Assembly: GCA_002320605.1 (NCBI GenBank)
Contig: DCKG01000013.1
Span: forward strand, 1 to 57,575
Length of the DNA stretch: 57,575 bases
Direction of reading: 5' to 3'
Origin: Bacteroidales bacterium UBA1680
Lineage (GTDB): Bacteria; Bacteroidota; Bacteroidia; Bacteroidales; UBA932
Shown piece after piece: positions 23,879 through 30,667 of the stretch. How positions within the stretch are numbered: position 1 is the first letter of the stretch; each line of letters opens with the position of its first letter. Under the pieces are notes generated by a model, which did no database searches, was not told the origin of the DNA, and was given only the letters and a program-made list of their open reading frames with translations. Position numbers and translations under genes: made by a program.

Positions 23879-25801
23879 ATGAAATACGTGGAATTTCCAG
23901 AAGACAATGCGGCCGACAAGGGCGGCGAGAATAAGAACAAGAGCAATAACAGGAATGCTTCTCAAGGCGGAAGCCCGTCAGGGGGCTGGTTCTGGACGAT
24001 TCTCTGGACAATCCTGTTCCTTTTCCTTCTCAACGTGCTTTTCTTTCCAGGCGTGAAAGGCAGCAAGGTGGTTGAAACGGACTACGGCCAGTTCGTAAAG
24101 GACGTGAACGACAGCCTGGTAAGAGAAGTCGTGATAAAAGACAGCAAGGTCTATTACTCAAAAGGCGCCGAAGCCAATGACACGACCTATTTCACAGGCG
24201 AGGTCAATGACCCCGATCTGGTTAACCGAATCGTGGCAGCAGGAAGCCCCAATCCAGACGGCAAAATAAAATTCGTGAAGAAGATAGAGCAGAAGAACTC
24301 CCCTATCCTGGATTTCATCCTGTGGTGGATACTCCCAGCTCTCATTTTCTATCTGATCTACGTGTTCATGATGCGAAAGATCGCAAGCCGAGGCGGAGCC
24401 GGTGGGGGCATGGGCAATTTCATGTCTCTGGGCCAGAGCGGTGCCAAGGTCTACGCCGAAGACGACATCAAGACTCGGTTCTCCGACGTTGCAGGACAGG
24501 ACGAAGCCAAGGAGAGCCTGATGGAAATGGTGGATTTCTTGCACAATCCTAAAAAATATACTGCATTGGGAGCGAAACTTCCTAAGGGAGCTCTTTTGGT
24601 CGGGCCTCCTGGCACCGGCAAGACCCTGATTGCAAAGGCTGTGGCTGGAGAAGCCGGGGTTCCGTTCTTCTCAATGTCAGGTTCCGAGTTCGTGCAGATG
24701 TTCGTCGGCATGGGAGCCGCCAAGGTACGCGACCTCTTCGAGCAGGCAAACAAGAAAGCCCCATGCATCATATTCATAGACGAAATCGATGCCATAGGCA
24801 AGAGCCGAGAAGGCAGCCTGAGCACGAATGACGAGCGAGAGCAGACTCTGAATCAGTTACTAACCGAGATGGACGGCTTCGACGCGAACAAAGGCGTGGT
24901 GATCCTCGCCGCCACGAACCGCCCTGACAGCCTGGACAAGGCGCTTCTGAGGCCGGGCCGGTTCGACAGGCGCATTCAGATGGAGCTTCCAGACCTCGAA
25001 GGCAGGAAAGCCATCCTGAAAGTGCATCTGAAGAATGTCAAGCATGAGGACATAGACCTCGGCGTAGTAGCAAGGGCGACAGCAGGCTCTTCAGGGGCTG
25101 ACATTGCGAATATAGTGAACGAGGGTGCCTTAAGAGCCGTGCGCGAAGGAAAGACAGCCGTCACCACCGAAGACCTTGAGGAGAGCGTGGAAACAGTGAT
25201 GGCAGGAGAGCAGAGGAAGAACGCCGTCATCTCGCCGGAAGAGAAAAAGATAATCGCCTACCACGAGATCGGACATGCGATGGTGGCAGCCGTGCAGAGC
25301 GATTCGGCCCCTGTGCATAAAATCACCATCATACCAAGGACATCCGGCGCTCTTGGCTACACGATGCAAGTGGACGAAGGCGAGAAATACCTCTACAGCA
25401 AGGAATATCTCACCAACCGCCTTGCTACGCTGACCGGCGGAAGGGTGGCTGAGGAATTGATTTGCGGCACATGCACTACGGGCGCATCAAACGACATCGA
25501 GCAAGCCACGAAGATGGCAAGGGCTATGGTTATGACCTACGGCATGAGCGACAGATTCGGAATGATGGCGCTGCAGACGAGGGGCAACTCCTACCTTGGC
25601 GGCGAGGGTCAGCTGGCCTGCTCCGACGAGATTGAGGCGCAGGTTGACGAGGAGGTGAGAAGCATGATCGCCGATGCAAAAGAAAAGGCGAAGCAAATCA
25701 TCACCAGCCATATAGACAAAATGCACGAGGCAGCCAGCTACCTGATTGAGAAAGAAACCATCACAGGCGAGGAGTTCATGAATATATTAGATAAGAAATA
25801 G
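23879..25801 (+). CDS. ftsH: ATP-dependent zinc metalloprotease FtsH
   Basis: The membrane-anchored AAA+ protease of quality control, 640 residues. A short Asn/Gly-rich N-terminal tail is followed by a first helix (WFWTILWTILFLFLLNVLFF), a periplasmic domain of about 90 residues and a second helix (ILWWILPALIFYLIYVFMM). The AAA module carries GPPGTGKT near residue 240, IIFIDEIDAIG (Walker B) and ATNRPDSLDKALLRPGRF (second region of homology). The protease zinc site is HEIGH near residue 461. All essential residues are present. The start is ATG 23879 in the context TTTGAATATG; the frame also opens at TTG 23873. It is monocistronic. Confidence 0.96.
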   Translation: MKYVEFPEDNAADKGGENKNKSNNRNASQGGSPSGGWFWTILWTILFLFLLNVLFFPGVKGSKVVETDYGQFVKDVNDSLVREVVIKDSKVYYSKGAEANDTTYFTGEVNDPDLVNRIVAAGSPNPDGKIKFVKKIEQKNSPILDFILWWILPALIFYLIYVFMMRKIASRGGAGGGMGNFMSLGQSGAKVYAEDDIKTRFSDVAGQDEAKESLMEMVDFLHNPKKYTALGAKLPKGALLVGPPGTGKTLIAKAVAGEAGVPFFSMSGSEFVQMFVGMGAAKVRDLFEQANKKAPCIIFIDEIDAIGKSREGSLSTNDEREQTLNQLLTEMDGFDANKGVVILAATNRPDSLDKALLRPGRFDRRIQMELPDLEGRKAILKVHLKNVKHEDIDLGVVARATAGSSGADIANIVNEGALRAVREGKTAVTTEDLEESVETVMAGEQRKNAVISPEEKKIIAYHEIGHAMVAAVQSDSAPVHKITIIPRTSGALGYTMQVDEGEKYLYSKEYLTNRLATLTGGRVAEELICGTCTTGASNDIEQATKMARAMVMTYGMSDRFGMMALQTRGNSYLGGEGQLACSDEIEAQVDEEVRSMIADAKEKAKQIITSHIDKMHEAASYLIEKETITGEEFMNILDKK

Positions 25802-25840
25802 CGCTATGCTGAATATAACATATTGCCATTTTCATTTAAT

Positions 25841-26893
25841 CTATTCATCGAAAACAACGGCTACCTTTCCGCATTTTCCGCTCGCCATGAGAGCGTATGC
25901 CTCGCTGCAATGCTCCAGAGTGAACTTATGCGTCACTAATTCGTCTGGATGGATTCCCCAGCGAGCAAGCCTCTCGACAAGTTCCTCCATGCGCCAGATG
26001 GACGTAACCCAAGAGCCATAGATGGTTTTCTGCGGATGCAGCATGTCAGGGCTGGGATTGAACTCCACGGTTCCGCCCTCGCCAATGAAGACAATCTTGC
26101 CCCATTTCCGAGCAGCCCTGATTGCCAGCTGACGAGCGTGAGTGTTGCCAGAGCAGTCAACGGTTCGCTCGTATCCATAACCCTTGGAAACTTCTATAGC
26201 CTTTTCAAGTGCTTCTGAATCAGTTACGAAGACATCATCTGCCACGCCTTTTTCGATGGCCAGATTGCACCTGTCCTCGTTAACATCGGTTCCGACAACC
26301 TGAGAAGCACCCAGAGCCTTGCTGAGCATGCAGGCAGCCAAGCCTACAGGGCCAAGCCCGGTAACCAGAACTCTGTCGTCCCCGCAGATGCCTATTTTTT
26401 CAAGGCCTTCGTACACGGTTCCGAAACCGCAAGCAACCTGAGCTCCATCCAGATAGGATAATTCATCTGGAAGCAGCACCAGATCTTTCTCATCCGCAAG
26501 CACGTAAGGACACATCCCACCATCTCGCTGCCAGCCATAAGCGGCACGCAGCGGTGACGTGCAAGAAATCATGTACCCCCTACGGCAATCATTGCAGACT
26601 CCGCATCCGGAGATGTGATAGATTATCACCCTGTCTCCAACCTTGAACCTCCTCATTCCTGGTCCGACCTCAATGATCTGGCCGCTGGACTCATGTCCAG
26701 CAATCTTGTCCTGATAAGCTTCTGGCCCTACGCCCAGATGCTCTCTGTAAATAGCCCTGATGTCGGAACCGCAGATGGTTGACGCCTTGGTCTTAACTAT
26801 GACTTGCCCGGGACCCGGGGCTGGTATTTCTAGTGGTTTTAATTCAACTGTGCTGTTTCCAGGAAGATAAGCACCGATAGTTTTGATTGACAT
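25841..26893 (-). CDS. zinc-dependent alcohol dehydrogenase (MDR family)
   Basis: A medium-chain dehydrogenase of 350 residues. The catalytic zinc region is TICGSDIRAIYREH then GHESSGQIIEVG, and the structural zinc loop has four cysteines in SGCGVCNDCRRGYMISC. The Rossmann motif is VTGLGPVGLAACMLS, followed by VGTDVNEDR; the Asp after the second strand favours NAD over NADP. It resembles threonine/sorbitol dehydrogenase-type MDRs; the substrate is not readable. The start is ATG 26893 (MSIKTIGAYLPG), since the upstream in-frame codons precede the promoter box. It is monocistronic, divergent from the Mom/GNAT-like gene. Confidence 0.88.
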   Translation of the reverse strand: MSIKTIGAYLPGNSTVELKPLEIPAPGPGQVIVKTKASTICGSDIRAIYREHLGVGPEAYQDKIAGHESSGQIIEVGPGMRRFKVGDRVIIYHISGCGVCNDCRRGYMISCTSPLRAAYGWQRDGGMCPYVLADEKDLVLLPDELSYLDGAQVACGFGTVYEGLEKIGICGDDRVLVTGLGPVGLAACMLSKALGASQVVGTDVNEDRCNLAIEKGVADDVFVTDSEALEKAIEVSKGYGYERTVDCSGNTHARQLAIRAARKWGKIVFIGEGGTVEFNPSPDMLHPQKTIYGSWVTSIWRMEELVERLARWGIHPDELVTHKFTLEHCSEAYALMASGKCGKVAVVFDE

Positions 26894-26926
26894 ACTGATA
26901 AAGTTTGATAGTACTTGTACGTTTTC

Positions 26927-26934
26927 CAAAGTTA
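26927..26934 (-). promoter_or_regulatory. -7 box of the alcohol dehydrogenase gene
   Basis: TAACTTTG on the minus strand, 33 bp upstream of the ATG at 26893. It rules out the longer in-frame start near 27028. No -33 element at 19-21 bp was found. Confidence 0.5.
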
Positions 26935-27022
26935 CGAAGTTTTTTTCCAAAAGGTAGTAATTATATTCAAAGAATATGTTATATTCATTTATTGCGAAAG
27001 CAATGTATCCAATGGCAAAAAT

Positions 27023-27523
27023 ATGCATTCAGCAGCAATCAAAAGGAATATGCTCGATGAAATTAATATAGTAAGGCGGCTATTTGCCAGAAATTGCGAG
27101 ACCTACAAGATCCCTAAGGAATTAGCGGATTCTTTTCTTGCGGAAAATCACAGGCTGGGAGCAACTAAATGCCGTTATTTCTATGGGCTGTTCCTAAAGA
27201 AGGCATCCGATGGGCTGCCATCAGGCACGCTTGTCGCCGTCGCTGGATTTTCTGGTCCGAGAATATGGCAGAAAGGCGATTCAACCGTTCATTCTTACGA
27301 ATGGGTGCGGTATGCCTCTCTGGATGGCTTAGGGGTTGATGGCGGAATGGGCAAGCTTTTGAAGGTCTTCATCGACGAGGTGCATCCAGACGACATCATG
27401 AGCTATGCCGATGCCTCTTGGTCCAGCGGCGATGTCTACCGCAAGCTAGGATTCACGGAAGAGGCCCCTAAGATATTCCCCGACGGGAAAGTCAGCCTGA
27501 AATTCCGGCTGAAACTCACGTGA
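27023..27523 (+). CDS. GNAT-fold protein resembling Mom-type nucleotide modification proteins
   Basis: A 167-residue protein. Residues about 20-55 contain FLAENHRLGATKCRYFYGLF, followed by GTLVAVAGFSGPRIW, SYEWVRYASLDGLGVDGGMG and MSYADASWSSGDVYRKLGF. This order (strand, WxR-like segment, GGMGKLL acetyl-CoA type loop, YRKLGF) is that of a divergent GNAT fold similar to phage Mu Mom and related Bacteroidales proteins. Whether it modifies DNA, RNA or a small molecule is unknown. The start is ATG 27023 (MHSAAIKRNMLDE); in-frame codons upstream to 26915 are A/T-rich intergenic sequence. No phage gene is adjacent. Confidence 0.6.
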   Translation: MHSAAIKRNMLDEINIVRRLFARNCETYKIPKELADSFLAENHRLGATKCRYFYGLFLKKASDGLPSGTLVAVAGFSGPRIWQKGDSTVHSYEWVRYASLDGLGVDGGMGKLLKVFIDEVHPDDIMSYADASWSSGDVYRKLGFTEEAPKIFPDGKVSLKFRLKLT

Positions 27524-27538
27524 CCAGAACACTTTGAA

Positions 27539-28919
27539 TCAACGGCTGCGCAGAGTGGCATCCGAGATGGTGACAGGCCCCAGAAGACCGCTGTCTCGTA
27601 GCATCGAGCCTTCTGCCGGCCCTGAGATGGTCCATGTCTTGCGGTCAGCCTCTGGAAGCCCGGCATCGTAGGCAAGGCGGTTAAACCAAGTGCTGGTCAC
27701 GTCTACTTGCAGGACATTCTTCCCATCTACGACATGGTCAGTGATATCCAGGGAATATGGCACAGTCCACAAAGTTCTCAGCCGGTCCCCATTCAAATAA
27801 ACCTCGGCTATCATCTCAACATTTCCAAGATCCAAGATACGCCTATGCCCCTCGCTTCCTGGATTCAGCTGGAAATCAGCCACATAACTGACGGTTCCTG
27901 AGAAAGCCTTCCCTTAGGAGCCGTCACGAAATACCAGTCGGCGCCTTCCGTCCTTCGATGCAGCCACAAAGCTCCGCCGCATACCAATTCATAGAGTTTT
28001 TCCATGGTCTCCGGCAGCATTCTCTCGGTGTCTGGCATCCAAAGCACGCCGTACCTGACGCCTTCCTGGGTCACGAGCTGACGTTTCTTGACAGAAAGCC
28101 TGTTCACGAGCACGTCTGGATTGCAATAATCGTATTTGAAGCCATCCGGAAAAGGATAGCTCTGGGAAGGCTTATGATTGATTTCATCGCCCAGATACCA
28201 GAGCACGTCAGAGACGGGAATGCCTCTCTCCAGCATATAGGAAAGCCTTGCCAGATAAGTCGTGAATTCAGGCATGTGTTTCCACCTCCCGTGTCGCCTT
28301 CAGGCGTAGGAAACGCAAGAACCGCAATGTCACGGTAGTCGATGGCAAGATTCCATGGTTCCCCCTGGGGCACAGGCTCTTTCAGAAGAGTATCTACCTG
28401 TCCGGTATCCACGTCGGTACGGCTCCATACCAGGATGCGCATCGCATTCTCCGAGTCTACCCAAGGTCCGCCGGACATGGCCCAACCAGGACAGTTCTGC
28501 ATGGTGAAGCGCAGTCCCAGCCTTCCGCACTCTTCAGCCGTATATTTTACGGCATCGTCCCAGAGCGGACTCAGGCAAGTGATCTGCTGCCCTACCTCTG
28601 GCCATGCTCCGCCAAACTGTCCGTGGAACAGCTGAATTCCTGAAATGCTGACAGACGCAATTGCTTCCAAGTCGGCCTTTATGCCTTCTTTCGAAACATT
28701 TCCGCCTATGAAATGAAACCAAGTCTCAGGAAAATAAACTTTATCCGGCGATTTGAAGCGAACCGCATCTTGGTCGCTGAATGCAGCCTTGGCATCTGCG
28801 GCAGGTGGCAAGGCAGGAGTCTGGGAAGAATCTGGCTGTGCAGCGTTGCGTCCGTCAGTGAAGCACTGGCTGGACAGCATCGGCAATGCGGCGATGAAAA
28901 TCAGCAGGGGGCGTCTCAT
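27539..28919 (-). pseudogene. shredded GH106-type glycoside hydrolase
   Basis: Three frames of one hydrolase gene lie in order on the minus strand. Segment one (28919 to about 28285) has a signal peptide MRRPLLIFIAALPML, then WFHFIGGNVSKEGIKADLEA and MQNCPGWAMSGGPWV, as in the intact copy at 30651-33635. Segment two (about 28275-27900) has a central part, YLARLSYMLERGIPVSDVLW. Segment three (27883-27539) is the C-terminal galactose-binding-like domain, VYLNGDRLRTLWTVPY and GLLGPVTI. Roughly 350 residues are missing between segments one and two, and a further block between two and three, each with a frame change. The total span is 1.4 kb against 3 kb for the intact relative, so it is dead. Confidence 0.8.
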
Positions 28920-28949
28920 GATAACGAAGAAACATAAATCGTGGTTTGG

Positions 28950-28957
28950 CAAAGTTA
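28950..28957 (-). promoter_or_regulatory. -7 box upstream of the shredded hydrolase
   Basis: TAACTTTG on the minus strand, 30 bp upstream of the ATG at 28919. The promoter box has survived while the gene has decayed. Confidence 0.4.
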
Positions 28958-29087
28958 AGAAAATACTTATCAACATAAAGACTTTATCGCTATATTTGAA
29001 TTGCTCTCGCACAAGCATGGAATCAAGCATATTCATCCAAGTTACGACAACTGTGGTAGCATCTGGAACATAACATATTCATGAACG

Positions 29088-29457
29088 ATGAAAAGATTGT
29101 TAACGCTGGCATTGCTGCTAACTTTTTTGCTGAATCCATCTTCTGGCTTTGCCCGTTCGATACAAGACAGTACGTTCCCATGAGCTAAAAGCCAATGGTA
29201 CGACTACGAAAGGCATGACTTCAAATTCAACGACAGGAATGCTATTGTCGTGGCACCGAGAGAAGCCTTGGATCTGGAGGCCGGCATTCTTAAATGCTTT
29301 CCCGTCCGTGGACCTGGCGATGCTTGCCCAGCGATACAAGAAGATGCATGGAAAGATAGAAGTGCTCCTGAAGCCAAGCTGCAACCATCATCCTCACAGC
29401 CTCGGGGCACCTGCGCCCATCGTCAGGTTCATCCTCGACCATGAAAAATATGCCACC
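29088..29457 (+). pseudogene. remnant of an exported alpha/beta-hydrolase (esterase type)
   Basis: Starts with a good signal peptide (MKRLLTLALLLTFLLNPSSG) and hits a TGA after about 28 codons. Further fragments in other frames read WYDYERHDFKFNDRNAIVVA, then PWIWRPAFLNAFPSVDLAML, then a jump to the C-terminal GKIEVLLKPSCNHHPHSL and PAPIVRFILDHEKY, where HHPHSL holds the likely catalytic His. These blocks match, in order, the N- and C-terminal parts of exported Bacteroidota esterases of about 280 residues; the middle including the nucleophile is gone. At least two frame changes and one stop are present. Confidence 0.6.
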
Positions 29458-29480
29458 TTAACGCATCACCCCCGTCATCC

Positions 29481-29499
29481 TCCTGAACTTGATTCAGGA
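29481..29499. repeat. small hairpin in the gap after the esterase remnant
   Basis: TCCTGAA-CTTGA-TTCAGGA, perfect 7-bp arms. It is a single copy in this window. The rest of 29457-29597 holds nothing I can identify. Confidence 0.4.
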
Positions 29500-29596
29500 T
29501 CCAGGCCTTCGATAATATAGATCCTTTCGCAAGGAAGACGGGTCAGTTATTTTGTAATACTGCAACCAATGAGCGAATCTCGGTCTGGATGCCTTT

Positions 29597-29985
29597 CCTG
29601 ACTTTTGCAAAGATTCACCCATCGGAGGTTAAGGAGTGGGGCGATAGGCTGTTGTCCCGTGGTTAGTTCCATCCTCCTCCCACTGCCCGCCCCGTCGCTA
29701 ATTCCGGGCACCCAGACATATTCCGTCCTCTCTGTTAAAGTCGACGGATAGGGTGAGCATAAGGTGCTTCTCATATACCTTATAATCAATATATTTGCTC
29801 ATGTCAATTGCCCACCCTGCCTGATTTTTATATGGGTGAGCAGCACCCCTATTGATAATCAATTGCTTACGAAGATGTTTTGCTCACCCTCTGGAGACCG
29901 ACTGTTCGGCATGGATGAGCCTGCAGGCAGGCGAAAAGACTGCGACTTGACACGAAAACCGCATCCTGCGCATTCTGGTTATCAA
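29597..29985 (+). repeat. dispersed repeat, copy A
   Basis: About 390 bp beginning CCTGACTTTTGCAAA and ending near TTCTGGTTATCA. Two further copies lie at 37969-38265 (inverted) and 50684-51014 (direct). Shared blocks include CCGTCCTCTCTGTTAAAGTC, GATAGGGTGAGCA, a CAATTGCCCACCCTGCCTGA segment, and ATTGATAATCAATTGCTTAC then TTTTGCTCACCCTCTGG. Inside are nested inverted repeats: GGGTGAGCA against TGCTCACCC about 130 bp apart, and the palindrome ATTGATAATCAAT. No transposase gene is present. The 350 bp after it, to 30337, hold no recognisable gene. Confidence 0.75.
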
Positions 29986-30290
29986 GTCATGAACCCCCTC
30001 CATGTCATCATGGGTGTTTGCATGCCCACATCAACTACAGCTACCCCAGGGCTATGCTACCTCTCGCGGCAAAAGCATGACGCGCCACATGGCATGTCAC
30101 TTCCGGAGACGGCTGTGCTCTTGCGCCGACTCTCTGGTTGAGATCCTCCAGGCGGATTCGTCCGCCAAACCCGTGGCCTCGAAACGATGTCGTATTTTTT
30201 AACAATTACTGGCAAGTGGCGACGCATAGTAGCCGTTTGTTCCGGGCCCATGGCGCATCCGGGGAGGCCTTCATCCAAAGGCACTCACGT

Positions 30291-30343
30291 ATTCATGATT
30301 TTGTTCTTAAACACAGGTTTTTGCACCTGACCCCCAAATGTCA
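30291..30343 (+). repeat. decayed second copy of the promoter-region sequence at 10853-10905
   Basis: Aligns over about 50 bp with the sequence upstream of the acetyltransferase gene; 20 nt are identical (30304-30323, TTCTTAAACACAGGTTTTTG). The -7 box TACCTTTG of the first copy is not preserved here, where the corresponding bases read CATTATTT. Confidence 0.55.
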
Positions 30344-30667
30344 CATTATTTAGTTTCGCAAGGAAAGATATTATCTTTCGTTCCAGCTCTGATAGCCTTC
30401 GCCTACGCCTTCTGGTCTGTCAGGTCAGGACTGTCCTACCCAGGCGGAATGGGCTGGCACGAGCCATTGTCCAGATTGAGCATCCCTTCATGGCCATTGG
30501 GCATTATGGCAGTGCTCGGCGCCGTAATTTTTCAGGTCGCCGGCAATCTGATCAGCGATTACTACGATTTCAATCATGGCGACATGGCCGCGCCAGCTTT
30601 TCATATTCTCAAAGCTTTCGTAGCCAAAAGAGAAAAGGGAGTGAATAAAATCAAAGGGCTTGTCTGA
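30338..30667 (+). pseudogene. truncated UbiA-family prenyltransferase (MenA-like)
   Basis: A 109-codon frame with an N-terminal membrane segment (SFVPALIAFAYAFWSV), a second helix (GIMAVLGAVIFQVAGNL) and NLISDYYDFNHGD, the first Asp-rich active-site motif of UbiA/MenA prenyltransferases (NxxxDYxDxxxGxD). After this motif the sequence turns into unrelated text (APAFHILKAFVAKREKG) and stops. Intact family members have about 300 residues and a second Asp-rich motif, so only the first quarter survives. The end overlaps the 3' end of the GH106 gene on the other strand. Confidence 0.6.

Noticed and set aside
29764..30141. Open frame of 125 codons in repeat copy A (also 37905-38162 and 38164-38712 in and after copy B)
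   Set aside because: The frame follows the repeat sequence, is broken by a stop in copy C, and its residues show no protein family features.
30000..30337. Several short open frames between repeat A and the UbiA fragment
   Set aside because: None shows a known motif or convincing start; the stretch may contain further gene debris, but I cannot support any call.
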